DNA of 64,000 bases from Anabaena subtropica FACHB-260 (GTDB lineage Bacteria; Cyanobacteriota; Cyanobacteriia; Cyanobacteriales; Nostocaceae), in contig NZ_JACJRF010000005.1 of the NCBI RefSeq assembly GCF_014697105.1, positions 1 through 64,000 on the forward strand, read 5' to 3'. Below the pieces are notes generated by a model that did not search any database, was not told the origin of the DNA, and saw nothing but the letters and a program-made list of their open reading frames with translations. Shown piece by piece: positions 8,701-19,300 of this stretch. Position 1 is the stretch's first letter. The number at the start of each line of letters is the position of its first letter. The translations under genes and the position numbers were made by a program.

Positions 8701-9171
8701 TTACGCCTTTTTTTGCCGCGTTTCCCGCCAACCTTCTACCATTCGTCCCCAGTTGGTGCTAAATTCACCAAACCCCAAGAGACTACCAGTTCTTTCTTCA
8801 TCCCAAGAGGCAGACAGAACTCCATAAGTTATCCCCAACACCCCCAAACCAAAAAATCCCATGTTCACTAACAAAACAGCGATGGGAGGTAGTTGGATAG
8901 AGGAATAATTAGCAAGCAGATAACTAGCAACTAAAGTCGTGATGCCCAAAGCCGTGGGTACACCACAGAATGCCGCTACACGACGGATCATCCTCTGGCT
9001 TACCACTTCGGGAATTGCCATCTCTTGTTTAGTGTAAGGTCGCTGCTTTTTCTCTTGTTTATCGGCTTCTTTTAGCTGTACTGGTGACTTACTTGGAGCT
9101 TTTGCAGGTTTTTGGCGCTTTTTTTTCGGCTCAAAAGGCAAACGACTGCGTTCAGATTCTTCAGCAGGCAT
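8701..9171 (-). CDS. PAM68-like photosystem II assembly protein
   Basis: The 156-residue protein has a very basic N-terminal half (KKKRQKPAKAPSK and following) and two hydrophobic helices at about residues 73-95 and 102-125, then a conserved end with SWDEERTGSLLG and NWGRMVEGWRE. This layout matches cyanobacterial/plastid PAM68 (Synechocystis Sll0933 family), thylakoid proteins that assist early photosystem II assembly. It starts 12 bases after rpsO on the same strand, so the two are very probably co-transcribed. Confidence 0.8.
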   Translation of the reverse strand: MPAEESERSRLPFEPKKKRQKPAKAPSKSPVQLKEADKQEKKQRPYTKQEMAIPEVVSQRMIRRVAAFCGVPTALGITTLVASYLLANYSSIQLPPIAVLLVNMGFFGLGVLGITYGVLSASWDEERTGSLLGFGEFSTNWGRMVEGWRETRQKKA

Positions 9172-9183
9172 AAACGGTAGTCC

Positions 9184-9453
9184 CTATCCACGAATACCCA
9201 GACGACTAATCAACGCTTGATATTTTTCCCGACTTTCTTGTTGCAAGTAAGCTAGAAGACGCTTGCGATGACCAATAAGTTTTAACAATCCCCGGCGGGA
9301 AGAATGGTCTTTTTTGTTGGCTTGGAGATGCTCACTCAGACGGTTAATCCGTTCGGTCAGCATAGCGATTTGGACATCGGTAGAACCGGTGTCAGTGCCA
9401 TGAACTTGGTAGTTATTAATTATTTCTTGTTTGCGCTGTTGCGTCAGAGCCAT
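9184..9453 (-). CDS. rpsO: 30S ribosomal protein S15
   Basis: The 89-residue protein is the usual S15 length and shows family motifs: [16 protein letters not shown] near residues 20-35, [19 protein letters not shown] in the middle and [10 protein letters not shown] near 67-76. It binds the central domain of 16S rRNA in the small subunit. It is followed 12 bases later by the PAM68-like gene, linking a translation gene to photosystem assembly in one transcript. Confidence 0.97.
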   Translation of the reverse strand: MALTQQRKQEIINNYQVHGTDTGSTDVQIAMLTERINRLSEHLQANKKDHSSRRGLLKLIGHRKRLLAYLQQESREKYQALISRLGIRG

Positions 9454-9589
9454 GACTGATTCAATTTATATTTGTTCTAAATGTATGCAGCAGTCTCCCA
9501 TCATATCATAGCCCCTAAGTTGTGTGGGAAATCTACGACATTAACCAGGAAGCGATCGCATTCCCCCAGTCCGGGGTTTTGGCTATGGA

Positions 9590-9832
9590 CTAAGAGTTGG
9601 CGTTATTTTGGTAAGATTCCAACACTCCACTACGAATCATCAGTTGCGGCCAAATCAACAAAAAAAAGCCCATCCAAATTAATATAGGAATGGCAACTAT
9701 TACAGTCAGCCAAATAAGTTTCCACAATAACCAGCTACCAATAATTATGCTTACACCTGTGAGTAATATTGACCAAGGCTGACACCACCAAGGTTTATAA
9801 TCCCAAGGATTGACAGTTTTTTGCTCAGACAT
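9590..9832 (-). CDS. Small membrane protein of unknown function
   Basis: The 80-residue protein has two hydrophobic helices (about residues 20-40 and 43-62) preceded by a Trp-rich start (NPWDYKPWWCQPW). It lies upstream of rpsO on the same strand with a spacer of about 135 bases. No known family was recognised. The Trp-rich pre-helix and two-helix layout suggest a small thylakoid or plasma membrane protein. Confidence 0.55.
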   Translation of the reverse strand: MSEQKTVNPWDYKPWWCQPWSILLTGVSIIIGSWLLWKLIWLTVIVAIPILIWMGFFLLIWPQLMIRSGVLESYQNNANS

Positions 9833-9950
9833 AAATTATATTTTCTTCAATTTTAAATTGAGATGGTATTTTCTGGTCACCTGGGTGACAAATTGCTCTG
9901 CGAGTATTCCCTAGTTCCGGGTTATTCTCGCTCGACTGGGAATCAATATA

Positions 9951-10442
9951 TTAACGCCTTCGTCTTAATTGTTCTCTCCATTCTTCTAAAGAGATGTATC
10001 TGTTTTCTATAACATCTAGGGCCTCAATTACACCAGTTGTATTAGAGACACGAAACCAATAAATTGTTGTATTGTGATCTGGCTGATCTTCATAGACGCG
10101 AACTTTGTAATAAGGATCATCAGTTACAGGAAAACCATCGACAATAGCAGCTACCTTGATAGTTCCCTTGGATAGTCTTTGAATTGTTCTGACTTTACGT
10201 TGTACTTGCGGTAGATTCCAGACTAAGTTAAAAGCTGTTTTTTCATCAATCTCTTTAGCCGCCTGAGCAATATCGACAAGATTAGTGTTATTGCTTCTAG
10301 ATAAAAGTTGCGGTGAAGCTAGTTCGTTCTGTAGTTGCCTTGGAAAACCTTGAGCGTTCTGTAAGCTTGCTGGAGGCATTGCTTGTCCGGGTATTTCTAT
10401 TAGTAAAGCACTGATCAGAAAGTACCAGATAGTTCTTTTCAT
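9951..10442 (-). CDS. Secreted protein of unknown function
   Basis: The 163-residue protein starts with a signal peptide (MKRTIWYFLISALLIEIPGQA) with probable cleavage after QA near residue 21. The mature part is mixed alpha/beta; it includes VRVYEDQPDHNTTIYWFRV and ends in a basic REQLRRRR tail. It may be a small periplasmic protein. No recognised motif and no operon partner were seen. Confidence 0.6.
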   Translation of the reverse strand: MKRTIWYFLISALLIEIPGQAMPPASLQNAQGFPRQLQNELASPQLLSRSNNTNLVDIAQAAKEIDEKTAFNLVWNLPQVQRKVRTIQRLSKGTIKVAAIVDGFPVTDDPYYKVRVYEDQPDHNTTIYWFRVSNTTGVIEALDVIENRYISLEEWREQLRRRR

Positions 10443-10812
10443 GCAGCTATCCTTCAGGATATTTGTACTACTTATAGCGTTTGAGTTGATTTTTAGATTT
10501 CTATTAACAAATTTTAATACAAAATTAGAAAATTATTAAGTATTTGAGTTAGTAATGTAATATTTAAAACAAATCTACTTTGCTAGAGATCATTGATTAA
10601 GGTAGGTTTTACTACTTCTTTGCGATTTTATTTTACAGCGTTATACTAGATGGCTAGTCAGAATTACGAGTAAATAAATGAACATAGTTTTATTGGAAAT
10701 TTGACTACAGGAATTGTATTTGTTTATCAGCGTTGCTTGTCATTATCTTGAGAAGCTAGAGAATAACTCTGAAGCAGTACTGCTTTAACTCATCACCTAA
10801 GGAGACGCATAC
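10443..10812. other. Intergenic region between divergent genes
   Basis: AT-rich spacer with no ORF or strong repeat. It should carry the promoters of both flanking genes. A GGAGACG ribosome binding site at about 10801-10807 precedes the plus-strand ATG at 10813. Confidence 0.5.
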
Positions 10813-11577
10813 ATGGCAGAATCTACCGTAGAATTTTCTAACTTAGAAAAATTTCAATCCAGTAATAGTACTGTTAAAATTAGCGAAGCTGATACTGAGA
10901 TTATCAAAGAAATTCAATCCCTACTCAGCAAAAAAGGAGTATACAAGGGTAGTATAGATGGCATCGCAGGTAATCTTACCCAAAAAGCATTTGCAGAATT
11001 TAAAGAGAGTATTTGGTTAGATTCTCCCGAATTATTAGGGACAACTACGGCTGCTGCATTGCTGGAGATTGCACAAGAGCATCAAACGAATGAGGAACAA
11101 ACTCGCACACTTACCCCTTTACCTACATCAACATTGGGGACTAAAACTGGACGCTCTTTGAGGTTAGTGACTGGAGAAACAGTTCATGAAAATGAATTGG
11201 TCGTATCTGGGATTCCTTTAACTTGGGGAGAAGTCACTAAGGGATGTGACCCTGAAAGAAACCCAGAATCAAAGGCAGTTATTAACAACATTATCAAAGC
11301 TGCCAGGGGCTTTGGCAAAATTCGAGATAAATACGGCAGCCCTATTTCTATCAATTCTGCCTATCGTACAGCTGCTGTCAATCGCCGTATAGGAGGCGCT
11401 CGCTTTTCTCAACATATTAACGGTCTAGCACTGGATATTGCTCCTGTAGATGGGAACTTTGGCAGACTTTTACAAATTTGCCGTGCTTCTGACTGCACGG
11501 GTTTGGGGCGAGGTATGCACAGAGGTTTTATTCATTGCGATTGGCGGCCAGGTGGTCGTGTGGTTTTTGATTATTAA
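10813..11577 (+). CDS. Peptidoglycan-binding, M15-family peptidase
   Basis: Of 254 residues, about 30-80 form a peptidoglycan-binding domain 1 module (IIKEIQSLLSKKGVYKGSIDG). The C-terminal half is an M15A-type D,D-carboxypeptidase-like domain: INSAYRT, then SQHINGLALDIA (zinc ligands His and Asp) and GFIHCDW (third His). Such enzymes trim peptidoglycan stem peptides. No signal peptide is visible, so export would need another route or the start is incomplete. A clear terminator follows at 11609-11650. Confidence 0.8.
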   Translation: MAESTVEFSNLEKFQSSNSTVKISEADTEIIKEIQSLLSKKGVYKGSIDGIAGNLTQKAFAEFKESIWLDSPELLGTTTAAALLEIAQEHQTNEEQTRTLTPLPTSTLGTKTGRSLRLVTGETVHENELVVSGIPLTWGEVTKGCDPERNPESKAVINNIIKAARGFGKIRDKYGSPISINSAYRTAAVNRRIGGARFSQHINGLALDIAPVDGNFGRLLQICRASDCTGLGRGMHRGFIHCDWRPGGRVVFDY

Positions 11578-11608
11578 CCAATTCAATGTTTAATATGTTG
11601 CTTTAACT

Positions 11609-11650
11609 GAAGTTATGAGTCACAAGAAAATCTCATAACTTCGGTTTTTT
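11609..11650 (+). terminator. Rho-independent terminator of the M15 peptidase gene
   Basis: GAAGTTATGAG (11609-11619) pairs perfectly with CTCATAACTTC (11632-11642), followed by GGTTTTTT. It sits directly between the peptidase gene and the end of murG. Confidence 0.9.
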
Positions 11651-12729
11651 CAGTTGTACTTTTCTACGACTTCGCACACTAAAGTTGCCAACTTATCAGC
11701 ACTATCGGGAACAGCGATCGCTTCTGCATTTTTTCCCATTGTGGCTAATTTATCGGGTGAGCGTAACAAATTTAAAACTTGTGTTTGCAGTAAGTCTGCT
11801 GTTAACTCCGACTGCTTGAAGGTTAAAGCCGCGCCAGCTTGAGTAAACACTTCAGCATTGTAAGCTTGATGGTCTTCCGCCGCAAAGGGGTAGGGAATCA
11901 AAATAGCTGGTGTACCACACACTGCCAATTCTGTTAAACTACCAGCACCAGAACGACTGATGGCTAAACTAGCACGTTGCAGCAAGGCTGCCATATTGTC
12001 GTAAAAAGGTAATTCTATATATTGGGGGTGTTTGAGGGTATCGACATCGGGATCGCGATCGCCTGTTAGATGAACTACGTAAGCGCCTGCATCAAACCAA
12101 GCTGTGGCTGCTTGACGCACTAATTTGTTTACCGCCACCGCGCCTTGGCTACCACCGAATACGACAATTAAAGGGACACCTCCGGGAATGGGTAAATCTA
12201 GTTGAGAATTATTGCTTGTATTTAAGAATTGCGATCGCACCGGAGTACCGACACAAACATTGGTAGCACGAGGTAAATACTTCGCCGCTACATCAAATCC
12301 TAAGGCGACTACACTACACCAAGGCCCAAAAAAGCGGGTGACTTTCCCTGGTAAAGCATTAGATTCATGAAAAATTACAGGTAAACCTAGAGAACGCGCC
12401 GCAATTACAGCAGGCCCAGCAATATATCCGCCTGTGGTGACGACTCCTTGAAAATTCCCTTGCTTCAAGAGTCGGCGGACTTTAAAAACCGAACTTATCA
12501 GCTTACCTAAGATTAATAAAGATGAAATTCCGAACCCTTGCTGAAACCCTTCGACTGCAATAGTATTCAAAGGATATTGTTTAGGGACTAGCTGAGTTTC
12601 TAACCGATTGGGGACACCCAGCCATTCAATCTCATAATCTGGTAGTTTCTGGGCCAGTGCGATCGCCGGAAACAAGTGTCCACCAGTCCCACTGGCAGCT
12701 ATTAGTAATTTTATTGGTGCGTTTACCAT
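11650..12729 (-). CDS. murG: UDP-GlcNAc:undecaprenyl-pyrophosphoryl-MurNAc-pentapeptide transferase
   Basis: The 359-residue protein is typical MurG in length and motifs: the N-terminal glycine-rich loop GTGGHLFPAIALA (about 14-26), FGGSQGA in the middle, and the UDP-sugar binding stretch SRSGAGSLTELAVCGTPAILIP in the C-terminal domain. It converts lipid I to lipid II on the cytoplasmic face of the plasma membrane. It ends adjacent to the M15 peptidase terminator, so two cell-wall genes converge here. Confidence 0.95.
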   Translation of the reverse strand: MVNAPIKLLIAASGTGGHLFPAIALAQKLPDYEIEWLGVPNRLETQLVPKQYPLNTIAVEGFQQGFGISSLLILGKLISSVFKVRRLLKQGNFQGVVTTGGYIAGPAVIAARSLGLPVIFHESNALPGKVTRFFGPWCSVVALGFDVAAKYLPRATNVCVGTPVRSQFLNTSNNSQLDLPIPGGVPLIVVFGGSQGAVAVNKLVRQAATAWFDAGAYVVHLTGDRDPDVDTLKHPQYIELPFYDNMAALLQRASLAISRSGAGSLTELAVCGTPAILIPYPFAAEDHQAYNAEVFTQAGAALTFKQSELTADLLQTQVLNLLRSPDKLATMGKNAEAIAVPDSADKLATLVCEVVEKYN

Positions 12730-12813
12730 TCAAAGTCTACCGTTTAGCGCCTAGCTTAACTAAGATAAAACAATTTCCTGACCTTCTCTACTCTCATCAG
12801 TAAACTCTTTGCT

Positions 12814-13638
12814 ATGAATAAGATGATTTTTTTGTTACTGAAACGCCAAAGTAGATTTCCCAAGAGTATTTGGCTAATTTTGTGTATTTTCTCCCTGGGT
12901 TTAGTCAATGTTTGGCAACCTACCCAAGCAACCCAAGTTGCTCAACGTACTACGTCCCAAAATGCGCCTACGGAATTAAGAAACCTGTTGACGCAAGTTG
13001 ATACAGCCGCTAGCAAAGGTGACGTTAAAGGAGTATTGCAGTTCTATAGCCCGAACTTCACTCATGGAGATGGGTTGAACCGCCAAACTATGGAAAAAGC
13101 CTTAGTTACATTTTGGCAGCGTTATCCCAAATTGCAATACACCACACAACTACAATCTTGGAAGAATGAGGGTAATGCCATTATTGCAGAAACGGTGACA
13201 AACATCACAGGTTTACCGTCAGGGAATAATAACTTGGCTCTTAATGCCACCATTAGATCCCGTCAGCGTATTATGGGTGGGAAAATTGCCCGTCAAGAAA
13301 TTTTATCGGAACGTACTTTAATTACTTCTGGAACCAAGCCACCCCAAGTAGATGTTAAATTACCACAACAGGTAAAAGTTGGTCAGCAGTATAATTTTGA
13401 TGCGATCGTGCAAGAGCCATTAGGTGAAGATTTACTGCTAGGAACGGCATTAGAAGAGCCAATTCAAGTAAATAAATATTTCAACCCTACATCTATAGAT
13501 TTGCAATTACTCAATTCTGGTGGTCTTTTTAAAGTGGGACGCGCTCCATCCACTCCTGGGAATCGCTGGGTTTCTGCTGTTATTATGCGGGGTAGCGGTA
13601 TGACAATGGTGACACAGCGCTTACAAGTGGTGAGATAG
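12814..13638 (+). CDS. Exported NTF2/SnoaL-like protein
   Basis: The 274-residue protein has an N-terminal signal or anchor (IWLILCIFSLGLVNVW, about residues 19-34). It is followed by an NTF2-like cone-fold segment (about 50-160; LRNLLTQVDTAASKGDVKGVLQFYSP is the usual first helix pattern) and a beta-rich C-terminal half. NTF2-like folds bind small ligands or mediate dimerisation; no catalytic residues can be named. It is divergent from murG. Confidence 0.6.
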   Translation: MNKMIFLLLKRQSRFPKSIWLILCIFSLGLVNVWQPTQATQVAQRTTSQNAPTELRNLLTQVDTAASKGDVKGVLQFYSPNFTHGDGLNRQTMEKALVTFWQRYPKLQYTTQLQSWKNEGNAIIAETVTNITGLPSGNNNLALNATIRSRQRIMGGKIARQEILSERTLITSGTKPPQVDVKLPQQVKVGQQYNFDAIVQEPLGEDLLLGTALEEPIQVNKYFNPTSIDLQLLNSGGLFKVGRAPSTPGNRWVSAVIMRGSGMTMVTQRLQVVR

Positions 13639-13664
13639 GACAATTTTCATCTGGGAATTTGATA

Positions 13665-13694
13665 GGGTGTGTTATGCCGCAGGCTAACGCACCC
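13665..13694. repeat. Intergenic palindrome (GGTGTGTTA...TAACGCACC type)
   Basis: GGGTGTGTTA (13665-13674) pairs with TAACGCACCC (13685-13694) with one G-T wobble and an inner GCC/GGC stem. It resembles a dispersed REP-like palindrome. It lies between converging genes and may also end transcription. Confidence 0.6.
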
Positions 13695-13762
13695 CATGAT
13701 AATGTCCATAAAATAGCCGACAAATACATTTACTCCTAATTAAAAAAGGGGAAATAACCTTT

Positions 13763-15178
13763 TCAAAGACTATCTTTTACGGCAGATTTGAGAGGAGTTA
13801 AAAATTTTAGGTAAATAGAGCGAGTTGTATTAAGTGAGGGGAAATTGAAGGGGAGTTTAATAGTAAAAATAGTACCTTTGCTTAATTCACTCTGCACATT
13901 TAAGCTACCGTGATGTGCTTGAGTAATTGCTTGTGAGATTGCTAATCCTAACCCAGAACCGCCAGTGTTACGAGAGCGATCGCTATTCACGCGATAAAAT
14001 CGATCAAAGATGTGTGGTAACTCTTGTAGGGGAATACCAATCCCTGTATCTTGAATCTGAATTACAGCATAATGGTCACTACAGCTTAAGCTAACCGTTA
14101 CCTGTCCGCCTGATAGGGTGTATTGAATGGCGTTGATGATTAAGTTAGAAAACAAACGATAAAGCTGGTCTTGATTACCTAGTATATTAATAGGAGTTGA
14201 CACTTGTATTAATGATTTTAGTGTTACACCTGTAGCGATCGCTAAGGCGGCAAACTCTTCTATTAAGTCGTTGATAATATCATCTAAACAACAAATATCA
14301 CAACGCATTGCTATAGGTGGACAATCTAACCGCGCCAATAATAATAAATCTGCTACAAGAGTTGTGAGACGCAGGTTTTGACGTTGGATAGTTTGTAAAA
14401 TCTCCCTCGCTTCTATTTCATCTAATTCGGACATCAACAGTGCTGATTCTACTGTTGCTTGCGTTGCTGCTAAAGGTGTTCGCAATTCGTGCGCTGCATC
14501 TGCTGTAAACTGCTGGATTTGTCTATAGGATTTATAAATTGGTTGCATCGCTAATCCAGCTAAACACCAACTAGCAAGACCAACTAAACCTATGATAATT
14601 GGTGAACCTAATGCTAATGTTAGCTTCACGGCATCTAAATAACTACTGAAGTCTGCCAAACTCCGTCCTACTTGGATATAACCCCAATCACGATGATCTT
14701 GGGTATGCAGCCTCAAGGAAATTTGGTGATAAAGCTTGTTTTGACTATCTTTTAAAGTTTGCCATAATTCTTGATTAAAACTAGATGATAATCCTTGGGG
14801 ATAAGAACCTGCTATGGCAAATAAACGCCCAGAATTATCAAAAAAACGTACATAATAATCACCTTGATTAATGGCGCTGAGAGTATGACGTTGGGAATTT
14901 AATGATTCAGAAATACAGCTTTTTCCAACTACACAAATATTAGGTAAAATGTCTTTGATGACTGGTTCTAATTGATTAGGTTGCTTTAATTTTAGTTCAA
15001 TAGTATCGTGTAAAGTCCCGGCAACTGATTCTATTTCTCTATCTAATGTTACCCAATAGGCATGAGCAATTGCTCTGTAAATACCAAAGCCGCACAGAGT
15101 TAAAATCAACGCCATCACGAGCGCATACCAAAGAGCTAAACGCAGACGTGTTCGTTGAAACAGTTTATTCTGATTCAT
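13763..15178 (-). CDS. Sensor histidine kinase of the metal-efflux locus
   Basis: The frame extends to 15220, but MNQNKLFQRTRLRLAL at 15178 is the natural start and overlaps the response-regulator end by 14 bases, indicating translational coupling. The 471-residue protein has a first membrane helix (about 14-36), a periplasmic sensor of about 145 residues, a second helix (about 187-210), then the DAAHELRTPL phosphorylation box (His about 230). The ATPase motifs NLIINAIQYT, DTGIGI and GGSGLGLAI follow. The layout resembles RppB/NrsS-type kinases. Its neighbours suggest it senses periplasmic metal; which metal is unknown. Confidence 0.88.
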   Translation of the reverse strand: MNQNKLFQRTRLRLALWYALVMALILTLCGFGIYRAIAHAYWVTLDREIESVAGTLHDTIELKLKQPNQLEPVIKDILPNICVVGKSCISESLNSQRHTLSAINQGDYYVRFFDNSGRLFAIAGSYPQGLSSSFNQELWQTLKDSQNKLYHQISLRLHTQDHRDWGYIQVGRSLADFSSYLDAVKLTLALGSPIIIGLVGLASWCLAGLAMQPIYKSYRQIQQFTADAAHELRTPLAATQATVESALLMSELDEIEAREILQTIQRQNLRLTTLVADLLLLARLDCPPIAMRCDICCLDDIINDLIEEFAALAIATGVTLKSLIQVSTPINILGNQDQLYRLFSNLIINAIQYTLSGGQVTVSLSCSDHYAVIQIQDTGIGIPLQELPHIFDRFYRVNSDRSRNTGGSGLGLAISQAITQAHHGSLNVQSELSKGTIFTIKLPFNFPSLNTTRSIYLKFLTPLKSAVKDSL

Positions 15179-15869
15179 GGCTAAGATTGAGACGATATCC
15201 CATACCATGCAGAGTTTCAATCATATTTTCGCAGCCACTATGGGCTAATTTGCGACGTAGTAATCGAATTTGTGCTGCTACTACATTACTAACTGTTTCT
15301 GAACTAACTTCCCATAATTGATAGCGAATTTGTTCAGTAGTAACAATTTGATTTGGATGCTTCATAAAATATTCTATTAGTTGAAATTCTTTGTTGGTTA
15401 AGGGAATTTCCTCTTTATTTCCTAAAGCATTCTTAGTAGCAACTATATTGTTACCATAGTCTAGAGTTAAGTTGCCCACAGTTAATTCTTGTGGCTGAAA
15501 ATGGGGCGATCGCCTCTGCAATGCTCGCAATCTTGCGAGTAATTCCGCCATACCAAATGGCTTGACTAAATAATCATCAGCACCTGCATCTAACCCAGCA
15601 ACTTTGTCTTCCATTCTGTCTTTAGCTGTGAGCATTAAGACAGGTAAATAATTGTTGTGAGAGCGTAATTTTTGACATAATTCCAAACCGGAATTTTTGG
15701 GAATCATCCAATCAAAAATAGCTACTGTATATTGTGTCCAACTATTTTCTAAATATGCCCAAGCTTCATCACCATCTAATACCCAATCAACTAAGTATTT
15801 CTGTTGTGTGAGAGTACGCTTAATAGCAGCGCCTAAATCTGGTTCATCTTCAACTAATAGCACTCTCAT
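15165..15869 (-). CDS. OmpR-family response regulator
   Basis: The 234-residue protein has a receiver domain with acidic pocket (VEDEPD, residues 6-11), phospho-acceptor Asp53 (IFDWMIP) and Lys near 102 (VKPFG). The C-terminal winged-helix domain includes VAAQIRLLRRKLAH and GMGYRLN. It resembles RppA/NrsR regulators. It lies between the lipoprotein and the kinase in one minus-strand run, so it probably controls the efflux operon through the repeat box at 21199-21227 (inference). Confidence 0.9.
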   Translation of the reverse strand: MRVLLVEDEPDLGAAIKRTLTQQKYLVDWVLDGDEAWAYLENSWTQYTVAIFDWMIPKNSGLELCQKLRSHNNYLPVLMLTAKDRMEDKVAGLDAGADDYLVKPFGMAELLARLRALQRRSPHFQPQELTVGNLTLDYGNNIVATKNALGNKEEIPLTNKEFQLIEYFMKHPNQIVTTEQIRYQLWEVSSETVSNVVAAQIRLLRRKLAHSGCENMIETLHGMGYRLNLSHESE

Positions 15870-15874
15870 AGGGT

Positions 15875-16339
15875 CTATCGATTAAAACTAAAACGTGCGT
15901 CTACTTTTTCACCTTTGACATCAGCAGAAATTTTTACTTGATATTGACCAGGTGCTTTTTCGGTTAGTATTCCTGTGTAGTGTTTATCTTTAGCAGCATA
16001 AGCGAAAGGAATAGTTTTTTGTTTGCCATCCGGTAGTTGTACTTGACCCGTCACTTTAGCATTGGATACAGCTTCGTGGCTATCTCCTGTTTGTAAATAT
16101 AAATCTATATGAGTTTGATTAGCTTCTTTTACTGGCACAAACTCTAAATGATATTTTCCTGTTTCTACTACTTGACCACCTTGCGTAGCACCATGCTGAC
16201 TCTCTGTTTTTGCCGCAGGGGTAGGTGTTACAGTTGGACTGTTTTCTGTACTCGCTGTTTGATTACTGTTATTACAAGCTCCTAAGAAAATTAGTGCTAC
16301 ACTGCCTAGAACAATCACACTTGATTTTAATGATTTCAT
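15875..16339 (-). CDS. Small lipoprotein linked to the efflux pump (FixH/YtkA-like)
   Basis: ATG 16339 is preceded by a CTCCTT complement (AAGGAG) at 16347-16352, so it is preferred over the upstream ATG at 16369. The 154-residue product has a lipobox LIFLGAC with Cys near 22, a Thr/Ser/Pro linker, then a beta-rich domain (HLEFVPVKEANQTHIDLYLQ; DKHYTGIL) like YtkA/FixH domains. It sits between the RND pump and the regulator genes. It may act as a periplasmic metal-binding or sensor partner (inference). Confidence 0.7.
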   Translation of the reverse strand: MKSLKSSVIVLGSVALIFLGACNNSNQTASTENSPTVTPTPAAKTESQHGATQGGQVVETGKYHLEFVPVKEANQTHIDLYLQTGDSHEAVSNAKVTGQVQLPDGKQKTIPFAYAAKDKHYTGILTEKAPGQYQVKISADVKGEKVDARFSFNR

Positions 16340-16383
16340 AAATTTACTCCTTACTATAAATAATTTCAACGGGCGATGATAAT

Positions 16384-19300
16384 CTAATCAAATACTGTGT
16401 CTATTTTTTGGTTATTTTCCATAATTAAAAGAGTTGGTTTATTGGGCATCAAGAATTTACCAAACTGGGCATATAATGCAGGTAATACGAGTAACGTTAA
16501 TGCGGTAGAAGTGAACAACCCACCCAAGACTACTACTGCTAGGGGTTGCAAGATTTCTTTTCCTGCACCCGTACCAATGACTAAGGGGATCATTCCCAAA
16601 GCTGAGGTAAGAGCCGTCATCAAAATTGCGACTAAGCGCTCCATTGAACCCTCGAAAATTACTTTGTGTAAAGGCATACCCTGGGCTACTTTGTTGTTGT
16701 AGTTGTCTACTAACATTAGTCCGTTACGGGTCGCGACGCCAAATAGGGTAATGAATCCTACCAAGGAAGCTACAGAGATGATTCCGCCTCCTAGTGCAAT
16801 AGAAAAGATACCGCCTACTAAAGCTAAAGGTAGGTTAATCATAATCATCAGCATGGCAGCAATGGATTTAACTGCAAAGTACATTAAAACTGCAATGATT
16901 ACTAACGCCAGTCCGCCAAATACGAGTAGGTTCTGTGTAGCGCGTTGTTCTGATTCAAACTGACCGCCGTATTGGATCAAGTAGCCTGTGGGTAACTCTA
17001 TTGCTTCACTAACTTTAGCTTGAATTTCCTCTACAGCAGAGCCTAAATCTCGACCGGAGACATTCGCAGAAACGACAATCAGGCGTGAGACATTTTCCCG
17101 GTTAATCGTATTGGGGCCAGTTCCGTAGTCAATGGTGGCGACTTGAGCAAGTGGTATCTTTTGACCTGTAGGTGTATCTACTAGCAAGTTGCGGATCACA
17201 TCTAAATTATTCCGCGATTCTGGCTGCAACCAAACTGTGAGGTCAAATAATTGCTGATCTTTTAGCACTTGAGATACAACTCGCCCATTGAGAGCAGTTT
17301 CTACCGTTTCTGTGAGATGACCGACTGTTAAACCATAGCGCGCGGCGGCTTCACGGTTGAATTGAATTTGTACTTGTTTAATGGGGACTTGGGGTTCGCG
17401 TTGTAAGTCTACGAGTCCGGTAATACCAGCCATAGCCGATTGAACTTCCGAACCAATGTGGCGTAACTCTGCTAAATCAGGGCCGAATATTTTCACGGCG
17501 ATCGCACTTCTTACCCCTGATAATACCTCATCCATGCGATGGGAAATAAAGCCACCAATGTTAGAGGCTACTCCGGGTATTTTGGCAAACTCCTCTCGCA
17601 GCTTCTCTATACTCCCTTCCCTATCTTTCAAGCCTTCTGCACTCAGTTCCACATCTAAATGTCCCAAATTCACCCCCCCTGCATCCGCATCACCAGCAGC
17701 ACGTCCGGCGCGTAACTGTACAGTCTGAAATCGCTCGTCGTTCTTGAGTGCATCTTGTAAAGCAAATCCGACTTGATTTGTCGCCTCTAGGGAACTCCCT
17801 GGATAGAGGAGAACAGTATTTACTAAGGATGGTTCTTGAAATTCTGGCAAAAATACCCGTCCCAAACTCGGCAAAATTACCAAAGAAGCAACTAAGGATG
17901 CTCCCGCAACGACTAAAATGATGCTGGGAAAGCCAATACTGAACTTAAGAAGCGGTCGATAGATGCGTTGTGACAATGCACTTACCCAGGTATCATCGGC
18001 TGGTAGTTGTCGATTAGCCAATAATATCGCGCAAAGCGCCGGGGATAAGGTCATTGCTACTAAGGTAGAGGCAAAAATTGATACTAAATAGGCAACTCCC
18101 ATTGGCGCAAATATCCGACCTTCCACGCCTGTAAGGGTGAAAATTGGGGCAAAGACAACGCCAATAATTACTGTGGAGAAAATTACACTGACTCTTACTT
18201 CTACCGAGGTATCATACACAACCTTGAAGGGATGCACCGGATTGCTTGCTACTTGGTTCTTCCTCAGACCCCGATAACAGTTTTCCATGTCCACAATCGA
18301 GTCATCTACCACCGAACCAATGGCTACAGCTAGTCCTCCCAGTGTCATCGTGTTGATACCTTGACCGAACAAGCCTAAAATCATCATCCCAATTAGAACT
18401 GATAAGGGAATGGCGCTGAGGGTAATGATGGCGGTGCGCCAGTTCATCAAAAACATCAGCAGAATGATGGAAACGATGATGATACCATCGCGCAGAGAAC
18501 TGGTAACATTGGCGATCGCAGCTGCAATAAAACTTTCTTGACGGAAGGTTTCGGTAACTTTGACATCTTTGGGTAGGCTAGCTTTAATTTCGGCGATCGC
18601 CCTTTCCACCGCTCTAGTCACTGTGGGAGTATCATTCTGCGGCTGCTTGTTGACCATAACTACAATTGCTGGACGACCATTTAAACTGCCATCCCCACGT
18701 TTTAAAGCTGCGCCAATCCGCACATCTGCCACATCTTGCAGTAATATCGGTGTACCATTACGGGCGGTGATTGCAGACTTCGCCAGTTGCTCAATTGACT
18801 CAACCCGCCCCAAACCCCGAATGATTAACTCTTGGTCTGGATTCACCAAAAAGCCACCAGCCGCATTGACGTTAGCTCCCCTAGCCGCAGCTGTGACTTC
18901 ATCTAAGGTGACATTGAAAGCTTGCAATTTTGCCGGGTCAACTAATATCTGATACTGGCGAATATCACCACCATAGGCAATTACTTGAGAAACACCAGGT
19001 ACAGCTAAAAGCCGATTGGTAACGTCTCGGTCAACTAAACGCCGCACTTCCATCAGTGGAGTTGTTTCCGCAGTGAAGGCGTATTGTAAAACTGTGCCAA
19101 TGGGAGAAGAAATAGGCGAAATTTGCGGATTTTCTACACCTTCTGGTAATTTTTGCTGTACTTGTTGCAATCTTTCTGTTACCAATTGACGAGCTTGATA
19201 AACATCAGTCCCCCATTTAAAGATGACTTTGACAACGGAAATGCTGACAGCAGAGGAGGAACGTACTGTTTCTACTCCTGGCGTACCATTTACCGCGCTT

